A DNA stretch of 64,000 nt from Microbacterium tenebrionis (GTDB taxonomy: Bacteria > Actinomycetota > Actinomycetes > Actinomycetales > Microbacteriaceae), in the NCBI RefSeq assembly GCF_903645325.1, contig NZ_CAHJXQ010000002.1, positions 124,001-188,000 on the forward strand, given 5' to 3'. Below are positions 34,006 to 43,525 of the stretch, piece after piece; position 1 is the first letter of the stretch, and every line of letters starts with the position of its first letter. Below the pieces are notes generated by a model, which did no database searches, had not been told where the DNA came from, and saw only the letters and a program-made list of their open reading frames with translations. A program made the translations under genes and the position numbers.

Positions 34006-34631
34006 CGCGAGCCTCCTTCCGGTACAGCCCGGAACGCCAGCAGGCGTTCGACGTGACGGGCGAGGATGTCGGTCTCCAGGTTGACGCGATCGCCGACGGC
34101 GCGGCCTCCGAGTGTCGTGGCGGAGAGGGTTTCGGGGATGAGGGAGACCTCGAGCCAGTGCTCGTCGCCGCCCGCGGTGCTGACCGCGCTCACGGTGAGC
34201 GAGGTTCCGTCGATCGAGATGGAGCCCTTGTCGACGACCAGGGGCGCGAGGTCGGCGGGAATCGTGACGCGCAGTACGCTCCACCGGTCTCCGGGTCGCA
34301 CCTCGGCGATCTCGCCCGTGCCGTCGACGTGCCCCTGCACGACGTGACCGCCCAGGCGCGCACCGACCGGCATCGCCTTCTCGATGTTCACGCGGGTACC
34401 GACGGATGCCGTCGCCAGAGCTGACACGTCGAGGGTCTGCTTCATGACGTCGGCGTCGAAACTCTCGGACGTCGATCCGACGACGGTGAGGCAGACGCCG
34501 GAGACGGCGATCGATTCTCCGTGCACGGCATCCTGCGCGGCCTTCGGTGCGCGGACGGTGAGGCGCCAGCCGTCGCCCGACGGCTCGATGGCGGTGATCT
34601 CGCCGATCTCCTCGATGATTCCGGTGAACAT
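34002..34631 (-). CDS. ribE: Riboflavin synthase alpha chain
   Basis: Dismutates two lumazines into riboflavin. 209 residues made of two homologous barrels: MFTGIIEEIGEITAIEPSG opens the first and GHVVQGHVDGTGEIAEVRPG near 95-114 opens the second. GVCLTVVGSTSESFDADVM and GTSLTVSAVS are the paired substrate-binding segments. The ATG overlaps the ribD stop codon (TGATG-type junction) and the stop overlaps the ribBA start. Confidence 0.96.
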   Translation of the reverse strand: MFTGIIEEIGEITAIEPSGDGWRLTVRAPKAAQDAVHGESIAVSGVCLTVVGSTSESFDADVMKQTLDVSALATASVGTRVNIEKAMPVGARLGGHVVQGHVDGTGEIAEVRPGDRWSVLRVTIPADLAPLVVDKGSISIDGTSLTVSAVSTAGGDEHWLEVSLIPETLSATTLGGRAVGDRVNLETDILARHVERLLAFRAVPEGGSR

Positions 34632-35662
34632 CAGAGTTCTCCTTCTTCTGTGCGTGCGGGGTGGGCGATCGCGAGCAGGTCGGCGCCGAGCGGCACCCAT
34701 TCGTCGATCGTGAGTCTGCGGGCTTCGACGATGGATGCGACGCCGATGTCGGTCAGGGCGAGCCGGTCGCCGCCGAGCAGCACGGGCGCAAGATAGGCGA
34801 GGACGCGGTCGGCGAGCCCCGCCGCGATGAAGGCGCTCGCCAGCGTCGGGCCTCCCTCGACGAGAACCGTCTGGATGCCGCGGGCATGGAGGTCGGCGAG
34901 AACCGCGGTCAGGTCGCGGGTGTCGAAGAACAGGGGCTCATGCGGGTGGCGGCGCAGCGCGGCATCTGCCGGCGTCTCGCGCGACCCGATGACGACGGGG
35001 ACGGGCTGATGCTCGAACAGGGCATCGCCGTCGCGTGCGGTCAGCGCCGGGTCGTCGGCGAGAACGGTACCGGTGCCGACGACGATCGCGTCGGCGACGG
35101 CGCGACGGCGGTGCACATCGCCGCGGGCTTCGGGGCCGGTGATCCACTGGCTGGTGCCGTCGGCGGCGGCGGCGCGTCCGTCGAGGCTCTGCGCCCACTT
35201 CACGGTGACGTGCGGGCGGCCGAGCCGCTGCGCGGTGAGCCAGTCGGTGATGAGGGCGGTGGCGGCATCCGCCTGCTCGCCGGATTCGACTTCGACGCCG
35301 GCTGTGCGCAGACGCTCGGCGCCGCCGCCCGAGACGGCACCGGGGTCGTCGAGTGCGTACACGACGCGGGAGACGCCCGCGTCGATGAGGGCGAGCGCGC
35401 AGGGGCCTGTGCGCCCGGTGTGGTTGCAGGGCTCGAGCGTCACGACCGCGGTCGCGCCGCGTGCGGCATCCGGGGGGAGCTTCGAGAGGGCGTCGACCTC
35501 GGCGTGCGGAGTGCCGGCACCGCGATGCCAGCCCTCGGCGATGACCTCGCCCGCAGCGGAGAGGATGACGGCGCCGACCTGCGGGTTCGGACCGCGCGGG
35601 CCTCTGGCGGCGAGTGCGAGTGCATGCGTCATCGCGCGGCGCTCCGCCTCGGTCACTGCCAT
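34631..35662 (-). CDS. ribD: Bifunctional riboflavin deaminase-reductase
   Basis: 343 residues. The N-terminal deaminase has the zinc ligands in TPHAEVDAL (H53, catalytic E55) and EPCNHTGRTGPC (C79, C88). The C-terminal reductase begins near 150 with RPHVTVKWAQSLDGRAAAAD and ends with VLVEGGPTLASAFIAAGLAD and a LLGGDR loop. The start was set at MAVTEAERRAMTHALALAARG because this aligns with the family; the frame stays open upstream into the FMN riboswitch, which is not coding. First gene of the rib operon. Confidence 0.96.
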   Translation of the reverse strand: MAVTEAERRAMTHALALAARGPRGPNPQVGAVILSAAGEVIAEGWHRGAGTPHAEVDALSKLPPDAARGATAVVTLEPCNHTGRTGPCALALIDAGVSRVVYALDDPGAVSGGGAERLRTAGVEVESGEQADAATALITDWLTAQRLGRPHVTVKWAQSLDGRAAAADGTSQWITGPEARGDVHRRRAVADAIVVGTGTVLADDPALTARDGDALFEHQPVPVVIGSRETPADAALRRHPHEPLFFDTRDLTAVLADLHARGIQTVLVEGGPTLASAFIAAGLADRVLAYLAPVLLGGDRLALTDIGVASIVEARRLTIDEWVPLGADLLAIAHPARTEEGEL

Positions 35663-35715
35663 CCGTCGTCCTTCTGTCCAGAGTCCGGGGATGACAGAAC
35701 GCGCGCTTTCGCGCA

Positions 35716-35860
35716 CCGTGCTGCCTCCCTTCCGGACTAGCGAGATCTCTCTCGCATCACCGTCGGTCCCGGAATTCCACCGGATCGGCACCTCGGCTCG
35801 GCCGAGGCGCTCGCGGACTGTCACCGCCGGTTCGGATTCTCACCGACCCCGGAGCACGTT
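35716..35860 (-). promoter_or_regulatory. FMN riboswitch (RFN element) of the rib operon
   Basis: Read on the minus strand the element begins CGTGCTCCGGGGTCGGTGAG and continues with CCGAACCGGCGGTGACAGTC, a variable stem built on GCCTCGGC/GCCGAGG, GGGACCGACGGTGATG, and closes with AGTCCGGAAGGGAGGCAGCA. These are the conserved strands of the RFN aptamer in the right order, ending about 54 nt before the ribD ATG. FMN binding should repress the operon. A GCGCG-AAA-CGCGC hairpin between aptamer and ribD may be the expression platform. Confidence 0.95.
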
Positions 35861-35867
35861 GATGCTC

Positions 35868-35873
35868 AGTGTA
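35868..35873 (-). promoter_or_regulatory. -10-like hexamer of the rib operon
   Basis: TACACT on the minus strand ends 7 nt before the start of the FMN aptamer, giving a transcript that begins at the aptamer. No clear -35. Confidence 0.5.
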
Positions 35874-35914
35874 CCGAACGCGCGCGGCGGCGTTTCATTC
35901 CGCGTTGCGCGACG

Positions 35915-36778
35915 TCATTTCAGCAGCCGGGAGAGTCGGCGGTCGGCGAGCGGCTTGCCTCCGGTCTGGCAGGTCGGACAGTATTCGAGTGAGCGATCCG
36001 CGAAGAAGACGCTGCGGATCGTGTCGCCGCAGACCGGGCATGCCTCGTCACGGCGCGCGTGCACACGGAAGCCGGCGCGCTTGGCGTCCTTCAGATCGGA
36101 CGGCGGCTTGCCGGATGCCGCAGCCACGGCATCCTTCAGCGTCGTCTGCATCGCCTCGTACAGCCGGTCGATCTCGGCGTCGTCGAGCTTGCCGCTGATC
36201 GCGTACGGCGACATGCGGGCGGCGTGCAGGATCTCGTCGCTGTAGGCGTTGCCGATGCCAGCGATCACGGACTGATCGCGCAGCAGCCCCTTGATCTGCA
36301 TCCGCCTGCCCTCGAGCAGCCCGGCGAAGACGTCTCGGGTGAATCCGTCGTCGAGGGGCTCCGGCCCGAGGCGGGCGATGCCCGGGACGTTCATCGGATC
36401 GCGCACGACGTACACGGCGAGGGACTTCTTCGTGCCGGCCTCGGTGAGATCGAACCCGCTGTCGTCGTCCAGCGCCACCCGCAGGGCGATCGGCGACTTG
36501 CCCGGCTTGATGAGCGTCGTCGGCAGCAGCTCGTACCAGCGCAGCCATCCCGCCTTCGCCAAGTGGAATGCGAGGTGCAGTTCAGGCCCGCACGCGAGCA
36601 CGACGAACTTGCCGTGCCGCCTCGCGGCCGTGATCGTCGCACCGTGCAGGGCCGTGTTCGGCGGATCGTATGTCTTCAGCGCTGCGATCTCGCCGACGCT
36701 CGTGCGGGTGATCGCGTGCCCGACGGCGCGCTCGCCGAGGAAGTCGACGAGCCCCTGGATCTCCGGCATCTCAGGCAT
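35915..36778 (-). CDS. Fpg/Nei-family DNA glycosylase
   Basis: Base-excision repair enzyme removing oxidised bases, with AP-lyase activity. 287 residues. MPEMPEIQG supplies the catalytic Pro2 and Glu3, and the H2TH core appears as DQSVIAGIGNAYSDEIL near 172-188. The C-terminal zinc finger ACPVCGDTIR...EYCPTCQTGG is complete with four cysteines, and KPLADRRLSRLLK is the tail. It is shorter at the C-terminus than MutM, and the middle differs enough that Fpg versus Nei cannot be decided. CAGGAT ends 6 nt before the ATG. Confidence 0.92.
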   Translation of the reverse strand: MPEMPEIQGLVDFLGERAVGHAITRTSVGEIAALKTYDPPNTALHGATITAARRHGKFVVLACGPELHLAFHLAKAGWLRWYELLPTTLIKPGKSPIALRVALDDDSGFDLTEAGTKKSLAVYVVRDPMNVPGIARLGPEPLDDGFTRDVFAGLLEGRRMQIKGLLRDQSVIAGIGNAYSDEILHAARMSPYAISGKLDDAEIDRLYEAMQTTLKDAVAAASGKPPSDLKDAKRAGFRVHARRDEACPVCGDTIRSVFFADRSLEYCPTCQTGGKPLADRRLSRLLK

Positions 36779-36819
36779 GAGCCCATCCTGCCACCGGCCG
36801 CCGACATCGGGGAGGGGCG

Positions 36820-37389
36820 TCAGCCGAGCGCGACCGGCCAGGCCACCGGTATCCGATCGTCGGATGCCAGGATCCCCGCCGCCCATCCGTCATCGCGCCC
36901 GCGCGGACTCGTCAGCGCCTGGCGCATGAGCCCCTCGTACTGGAATCCGAGCGCTCGGGCTGTGCGGGCGGATGGGATGTTCCCCGCGACGGCCCGCCAG
37001 ACGATGCGGGCGAGGCCAAGTTCGGCGAACCCCCAATCGATCACAGCACGGGATGCCTCGACCATGAAGCCCCTGCCGCGTGACTCGGCCGTCGCCCAGT
37101 ACCCCAGCTCGGCGGATCCGCCCGTGTCGTGCGGGGTGATGTGGTGGAGCCCGACCACGCCCACGAGCACATCGCCGTGGACGATGCCCCAGATCGTCTG
37201 GCTGCCATCGGCCCACCAGCGCGCGATGAGGTCGACGAAGCCCTCGGCGTGCTCTCGCGTATACGGGCTCGGCACGGTCGTCCAGCGCGGGATCTCGGGG
37301 TCCTGGCACGCTTCGAAGATCGCGTCGACGTCGTCCGCTGCGGGTGGGCGGAGGACGAGGCGGTCGGTGCGGAGCGTGACGGTTTCCAT
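36820..37389 (-). CDS. GNAT-family N-acetyltransferase (RimJ/RimL-like)
   Basis: 189 residues. TVTLRTDRLVLRPPAADD opens the fold, SAELGYWATAESRGRGFMVEA near 91-111 is the acetyl-CoA pyrophosphate-binding stretch (R/Q-x-x-G-x-G/A), and GNIPSARTARALGFQYEG near 135-152 is typical of the RimJ group, which acetylates protein N-termini or small molecules. TAGGAT ends 6 nt before the ATG. It is 41 nt from the Fpg/Nei gene on the same strand; the two are probably transcribed separately. Confidence 0.9.
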   Translation of the reverse strand: METVTLRTDRLVLRPPAADDVDAIFEACQDPEIPRWTTVPSPYTREHAEGFVDLIARWWADGSQTIWGIVHGDVLVGVVGLHHITPHDTGGSAELGYWATAESRGRGFMVEASRAVIDWGFAELGLARIVWRAVAGNIPSARTARALGFQYEGLMRQALTSPRGRDDGWAAGILASDDRIPVAWPVALG

Positions 37390-37395
37390 CCCGGC

Positions 37396-37401
37396 ATCCT
37401 A
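37396..37401 (-). promoter_or_regulatory. -10-like hexamer of the GNAT gene, predicts leaderless mRNA
   Basis: TAGGAT on the minus strand ends exactly 6 nt before the ATG. The 270-nt region between here and mfd holds no gene, tRNA or clear hairpin that I can recognise. Confidence 0.5.
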
Positions 37402-37649
37402 TGCAGGCTCGACATCGGAGCGCGCTCGCAGACATCATGCGAGGGGGCGCAAGTAGTGGCCTCGGCGGCCCGGAGGCGACCGTTTACGGCCCCTCAGTGG
37501 ATCGCCTGTACGAGCAGGGGCCGCGAATGGCCGCCATACCGGCGCGGGGGCAACCGCCTGCGACCCCTCTGCGGTGTCGCTTCGCACCCGAAAGCCGTTG
37601 CCGGGGTGACGCGCGACAAGGAGCCGCCTCCAGTGTCGGAGGCCGCGTC

Positions 37650-37655
37650 TAAGCT
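37650..37655 (+). promoter_or_regulatory. -10-like hexamer of mfd, predicts leaderless mRNA
   Basis: TAAGCT ends exactly 6 nt before the GTG at 37662 and there is no ribosome-binding site. Transcription would start at the GTG. Confidence 0.5.
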
Positions 37656-37661
37656 TGTCTG

Positions 37662-40600
37662 GTGACTGTTCCCGGGATTCTGCGCGCCTTGGAAGAGGCC
37701 CCCCTGTACCGCGACGCCCTCACCTGGGCGCAGACGGACGCCGATCTCGGCCTGGTCGACGGCCTCGACGCGCCGGCGATCGCCGGTCTCCTCGACAAGC
37801 GCCACAGCGCGGGGCATCCGGCATCCCTCCTCGTCATCGCGCCCACCGGAAGGCGTGCCGAGTCCCTCGCGGGGGCGCTCGGGTCCTTCGTGCCGGATGC
37901 CGAGATCCTCAGCTTCCCCGCCTGGGAGACCCTGCCGCACGAGCGGTTGAGCCCCAGCCCCGACACGGTCGGGCGGCGTCTGGACACCCTGCGCCGCATC
38001 ACGACGTGGTCGGGCGAGCGCCCGCTCATCGTCGTCGCCTCGGTGCGCGCCGCGCTGCAGCCGATCGCCGGCAATCTCGGTGACACCGCACCCCTCGCCC
38101 TCGCGCTCGGCGCTCGCGGCCTCGAGCTCGACGACGCCATCGAGCAGCTCGTCGAGCGCGCCTACACCCGCGTCGACATGGTGTCCCGGCGCGGCGAGTT
38201 CGCCGTGCGCGGCGGCATCCTCGATGTCTTCCCGCCGACGAGCGAGCATCCGTACCGGGTGGAGTTCTTCGGTGACGAGATCGACCAGATCCGCGCGTTC
38301 TCGGTCGCCGACCAGCGCTCGCTGCCGGGTGACGTCGATCTCGTCGAACTGCCCGCGACGCGCGAACTGCTTCTCACGACCGAGGTGCGTGAGCGGGCCC
38401 GATCGCTCGTCGGCGGCTTCCCCGCGATCGCCGGGATGCTCGAGAAGATGGCCGAAGGAATCCCCGTCGAGGGCATGGAGTCGCTCCTGCCCGCCGTCGC
38501 GGGCCCTCTCACTTCGCTCGCCGAGTACTTCGCGCCCGGAACGGCCGTCGCCCTCGTCGACCCCGAGCGGGCGAGCGCCCGCGCGCAGAGCCTGGGCGAG
38601 ACGAACCGGGAGTTCCTGGATGCCGCGTGGAGCGCGGCGACCTCCGGCGCATCCGCCCCGATCGACCTGGGCGCCGGTGACTTCCTCAGCGTGGCACGAC
38701 TGCGCGAGATCGTCCGCGAGCGTGACGGCGTCTGGTGGCGGTTCAGCCCGTTCGCGACCGACGATGCGGATGCCGAGAACATCGACGCGTCGATCATCCC
38801 CTCCTTCCACGGCAACGTCGACGGCGCGATCGCCTTCGTCGAAGCCCGCCTGACGGACGGCTGGCGGGTCGTGGTCGTGGCATCCGGCACCGGTCTCGTC
38901 GATCGCGCGCGGGACGTGCTCTCCGACCGGGGACTCGCCGCGCGAGCCGTCGAGACCCTGCCGGATGCACCGGATGCCGGCGTCGCGACCCTCGTGATCG
39001 GGTCTCTCGAGTCCGGGTTCCAGGTACCAGAGGCGAAGCTCGCCGTCCTCACCGACAACGAGTTCTACGGGCGCACGATCGGCGGCGACCAGCGCGTCGT
39101 CAAGAAGCTGGCCTCGCGTCGGCGCAACGTCGTCGACCCGCTGCAGCTCAAGAACGGCGACTACGTCGTGCACGCCACGCACGGCATCGCGAAGTTCGTC
39201 GAGATGACCCAGCGCGAGGTGTCCACCGGCGGTCGAAACGCGACCAAGACCACCCGTGACTACCTCGTCCTCGAGTACGCGCCGTCCAAGCGCGGCTACC
39301 CGGGCGACAAGCTCTACGTGCCCACCGACCAGCTCGACCTGCTCTCGAAGTACGTCGGCGGCGAGGCCCCGACCCTGTCGAAGATGGGCGGCAGCGACTG
39401 GTCGGCGGCCAAGGGCAAGGCCCGCAAGGCGGTCCGCGACATCGCGGTCGAGCTCGTGAAGCTGTACTCGTCGCGCATGGCGGCCAAGGGCTACGCGTTC
39501 TCGCCCGACACCCCGTGGCAGCGCGAGCTCGAAGAGGCCTTCCCGTTCGCCGAGACGCAGGACCAGCTGCAGACGATCGACGAGATCAAGGCCGACATGG
39601 AGCGCGAGATCCCCATGGACCGGCTGCTGTCGGGGGATGTCGGGTTCGGCAAGACCGAGGTCGCGGTGCGAGCGGCGTTCAAGGCGATTCAGGACGGCAA
39701 GCAGGTCGCGATGCTGGTGCCGACCACACTCCTGGTCAAGCAGCACCTCGAGACGTTCACCGAGCGCTTCGCCGGGTTCCCCGTGAAGGTCAGGCCGCTG
39801 TCGCGCTTCCAGACCGACAAGGAGGCTCGCCTCACCCTCGAAGGTCTGCTGGACGGCTCGGTCGACATGGTCATCGGCACGCACCGCGTGCTCACCGATC
39901 AGGTGATGTTCAAGGACCTGGGCCTGCTCATCATCGATGAGGAGCAGCGCTTCGGCGTCGAGCACAAGGATCGCCTCAAGAAGCTGAAGACCAACGTCGA
40001 CATCCTCGCCATGAGTGCGACCCCGATCCCGCGGACGCTCGAGATGGCGGTCACCGGCATCCGCGAGATGTCGACTCTCGCGACGCCACCCGAGGACCGG
40101 CATCCGATCCTCTCGTTCGTCGGCGCACGCAGCGACAAGCAGATCGCCGCGGCGATCCGCCGCGAGATCCTCCGCGAGGGACAGGTGTTCTTCGTGCACA
40201 ACCGGGTGCAGTCGATCCAGCGCGTCGCCGCCGAGCTCGCCGAGCTCGTGCCCGAGGCGCGCATCGCCGTGGCGCACGGAAAGATGGGCGAGCATCAGCT
40301 CGAGCAGGTCGTCGACGACTTCTGGGAGCGCAAATACGACGTGCTCGTGTCGACGACGATCATCGAGACCGGCCTCGACATCTCCAACGCCAACACGATC
40401 ATCATCGACAAGGCCGACAAGTACGGACTCTCGCAGCTGCACCAGCTCCGGGGCCGCGTCGGCCGCGGACGCGAGAGGGCGTACGCCTACTTCCTCTACG
40501 ACGACTCCAAGCCGCTGTCCGAGACGGCGGCCGACCGGCTGCAGACCATCGCGATCAATAACGACCTGGGCTCGGGCATGCAGGTGGCGCTGAAGGACCT

Positions 40601-41186
40601 CGAACTGCGCGGTGCGGGCAACATGCTCGGGGCCGAGCAGGCAGGACACATCGCGGGGGTCGGCTTCGACCTGTATCTGCGGATGATCGGCGAAGCCGTG
40701 GCGAACTTCCGCGGGGAGGACACGCAGGGCGACGTGGAGCTGCGGATGGAGATCCCGGTGGATGCCCGCATCCCCGAGACGTACATCGACAGCGAGCGGC
40801 TGCGCCTCGAGGCGTATCAGAAGCTGTCGGCCGCCGCGGCGCCGAGCGCGAAGGACGATGCGATCGACCTCGTGATCGAGGAGCTCACCGACCGCTACGG
40901 CACGCCTCCCGAGGAGGTCGACGGGCTCATCGCCGTCGCGCGGCTGCGCCGTCGGGCGGCATCGGCGGGCCTCACCGATGTCGTCGTCATGGGATCGAAC
41001 CTGCGGGTCGCTCCTGCGCGCCTGGAGGACTCGATGAAGGTGCGGCTGCAGCGGCTGTATCCGAAGGCGAAGATCGTCGCCGGGGGAGAGGCGCTGCTGG
41101 TCCCCGTGCCGGAGGACGTCACGATCCTCGAGTGGGTCAGCGCCCTGCTGACGGCCATGTTCCCGGAGTCGGTCGCGGTCGCCTGA
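37662..41186 (+). CDS. mfd: Transcription-repair coupling factor
   Basis: 1174 residues. Displaces RNA polymerase stalled at lesions and recruits UvrA. UvrB-homology module in the first 450 residues (GRRAESLAGALGSF, EILSFPAWETLPHERLSP), RNA-polymerase-interacting (CarD-like) domain near 495-570 (LKNGDYVVHATHGIAKFVEM), and a RecG-like translocase with Walker A GDVGFGKTEVAVRAA near 657-671, DEEQ near 759, and HQLRGRVGRGRERAYAYF for motif VI. The TRCF C-terminal domain lies near 1010-1110. GTG start by alignment; the leaderless promoter fits it. Confidence 0.97.
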   Translation: MTVPGILRALEEAPLYRDALTWAQTDADLGLVDGLDAPAIAGLLDKRHSAGHPASLLVIAPTGRRAESLAGALGSFVPDAEILSFPAWETLPHERLSPSPDTVGRRLDTLRRITTWSGERPLIVVASVRAALQPIAGNLGDTAPLALALGARGLELDDAIEQLVERAYTRVDMVSRRGEFAVRGGILDVFPPTSEHPYRVEFFGDEIDQIRAFSVADQRSLPGDVDLVELPATRELLLTTEVRERARSLVGGFPAIAGMLEKMAEGIPVEGMESLLPAVAGPLTSLAEYFAPGTAVALVDPERASARAQSLGETNREFLDAAWSAATSGASAPIDLGAGDFLSVARLREIVRERDGVWWRFSPFATDDADAENIDASIIPSFHGNVDGAIAFVEARLTDGWRVVVVASGTGLVDRARDVLSDRGLAARAVETLPDAPDAGVATLVIGSLESGFQVPEAKLAVLTDNEFYGRTIGGDQRVVKKLASRRRNVVDPLQLKNGDYVVHATHGIAKFVEMTQREVSTGGRNATKTTRDYLVLEYAPSKRGYPGDKLYVPTDQLDLLSKYVGGEAPTLSKMGGSDWSAAKGKARKAVRDIAVELVKLYSSRMAAKGYAFSPDTPWQRELEEAFPFAETQDQLQTIDEIKADMEREIPMDRLLSGDVGFGKTEVAVRAAFKAIQDGKQVAMLVPTTLLVKQHLETFTERFAGFPVKVRPLSRFQTDKEARLTLEGLLDGSVDMVIGTHRVLTDQVMFKDLGLLIIDEEQRFGVEHKDRLKKLKTNVDILAMSATPIPRTLEMAVTGIREMSTLATPPEDRHPILSFVGARSDKQIAAAIRREILREGQVFFVHNRVQSIQRVAAELAELVPEARIAVAHGKMGEHQLEQVVDDFWERKYDVLVSTTIIETGLDISNANTIIIDKADKYGLSQLHQLRGRVGRGRERAYAYFLYDDSKPLSETAADRLQTIAINNDLGSGMQVALKDLELRGAGNMLGAEQAGHIAGVGFDLYLRMIGEAVANFRGEDTQGDVELRMEIPVDARIPETYIDSERLRLEAYQKLSAAAAPSAKDDAIDLVIEELTDRYGTPPEEVDGLIAVARLRRRAASAGLTDVVVMGSNLRVAPARLEDSMKVRLQRLYPKAKIVAGGEALLVPVPEDVTILEWVSALLTAMFPESVAVA

Positions 41187-41189
41187 GCC

Positions 41190-41204
41190 TGCCGGCTCCC
41201 GGCA
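41190..41204 (+). terminator. Short hairpin after mfd
   Basis: TGCCGG-CTC-CCGGCA, a perfect 6-bp stem with a 3-nt loop, 3 nt after the mfd stop. No T-tract follows, so its strength is uncertain. Confidence 0.35.
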
Positions 41205-41252
41205 TCCTGACAGCGGCATCCCACGGTCGGTACCGCGCTTTCGGCATCCCAT

Positions 41253-41334
41253 GCACGACTTCGGATCCGGCGCGCGACGCGCCGGTGCCGAGGCGGATGC
41301 TACGGCGTGTCGCCGGTGCCGTCCGAAGTTGTGC
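41253..41334. repeat. Palindromic repeat copy B, between mfd and the hexapeptide gene
   Basis: 82 bp. Left arm GCACGACTTCGGAT and right arm GTCCGAAGTTGTGC pair at 12 of 14 positions, and the inner part folds on CGCGCGACGCGCC. The CGGCGTGTCG block near the right arm is shared with copies A and C. It is flanked by ordinary spacer DNA with no evident target duplication. Confidence 0.85.
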
Positions 41335-41377
41335 ACGGTGGCGGCGTCGGTTGCGCACGCAGGTGACGCGGTCGGAC

Positions 41378-41383
41378 TAGTCT
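41378..41383 (+). promoter_or_regulatory. -10-like hexamer of the hexapeptide-repeat gene, predicts leaderless mRNA
   Basis: TAGTCT ends exactly 6 nt before the ATG at 41390 with no ribosome-binding site. Confidence 0.5.
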
Positions 41384-41389
41384 GACGGC

Positions 41390-41986
41390 ATGTTGTACGA
41401 GCACCTCGGGGCTCGGCCCCGCATCGATGACACCGCCGTCGTCGCGCCGACCGCTGTGATCTCCGGCGACGTGGAGATCGGCCCGAACTGCCAGGTGCTG
41501 CACGGTGCCGTGATCACTGCTGAGGGCGGGCCGATCACGCTCGGCGAGCACGTGATCGTCATGGAGAACGCGCTCATCCGCGCCACCGCGGCCAACGCCG
41601 TGCACATCGGCGATCACACGCTCATCGGCACCCTCGCTAGCATCGCCGGCGCCACCGTCGGCGAAGAGGTGTTCTTCGCCTCCGGCGCTCGCGTCTTCAA
41701 CGGGTCGATCGTCGGGGCACGCTGCGAGATCCGCGTCAACGCGATCGTGACCCGCAGGGCCGTGCTTCCCGAAGGCACCGTCGTGCCGATCGGGTGGGTG
41801 GCCGCGGGCGACCCGGTGCAGCTGTTCTCACCCGATCAGGCGGATGCGATCGCGGCAGCGCAGCCCGACCTCGACTTCCCCGGTCACGTGTTCGGGGTCG
41901 ACCGCGACACGCCTGACCTCATGGTGCAGCTCACGGAGCGCTACGGCTCGTCGCTCGCCCGCCACGCAGACGATCAGGCGGTGTGA
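41390..41986 (+). CDS. Gamma-carbonic-anhydrase-like hexapeptide-repeat protein
   Basis: 198 residues. Left-handed beta-helix turns are visible as repeated V/I-x-G steps: VISGDVEIGPNCQVLHGAVI, LGEHVIVMENALIRAT, IGDHTLIGTLASIAGATVGE. It belongs to the gamma-CA/LbetaH transferase family (PaaY, YrdA relatives). The two zinc-binding histidines usually found in the turn after the IGD motif are replaced (IGTLASIAG), so carbonic-anhydrase activity is unlikely. A helical tail of 45 residues follows. Convergent with gdhA over a good hairpin. Confidence 0.85.
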   Translation: MLYEHLGARPRIDDTAVVAPTAVISGDVEIGPNCQVLHGAVITAEGGPITLGEHVIVMENALIRATAANAVHIGDHTLIGTLASIAGATVGEEVFFASGARVFNGSIVGARCEIRVNAIVTRRAVLPEGTVVPIGWVAAGDPVQLFSPDQADAIAAAQPDLDFPGHVFGVDRDTPDLMVQLTERYGSSLARHADDQAV

Positions 41987-41987
41987 A

Positions 41988-42030
41988 GGCTTCGACTCGC
42001 CGTCGGCTCGCTCAGCGACGAGTCGAAGCC
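41988..42030. terminator. Bidirectional terminator between hexapeptide gene and gdhA
   Basis: GGCTTCGACTCG (41988-41999) pairs perfectly with CGAGTCGAAGCC (42019-42030), extended inward by GTCG/CGAC with a 2-nt bulge. It fills the gap between two convergent stop codons. Confidence 0.7.
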
Positions 42031-42035
42031 GAACC

Positions 42036-43487
<1,452 letters not shown>

Positions 43488-43525
43488 TTACCCCGCAGAT
43501 TTCGGTGCGGTGTTCCGGGTGACGC

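Noticed and set aside
37494..41336. A 1280-codon open frame antisense to mfd
   Set aside because: High-GC coding DNA leaves the antisense frame open. The mfd frame has complete Mfd motifs, while the antisense product is low-complexity (Arg/Asp/Leu-rich) and matches nothing.
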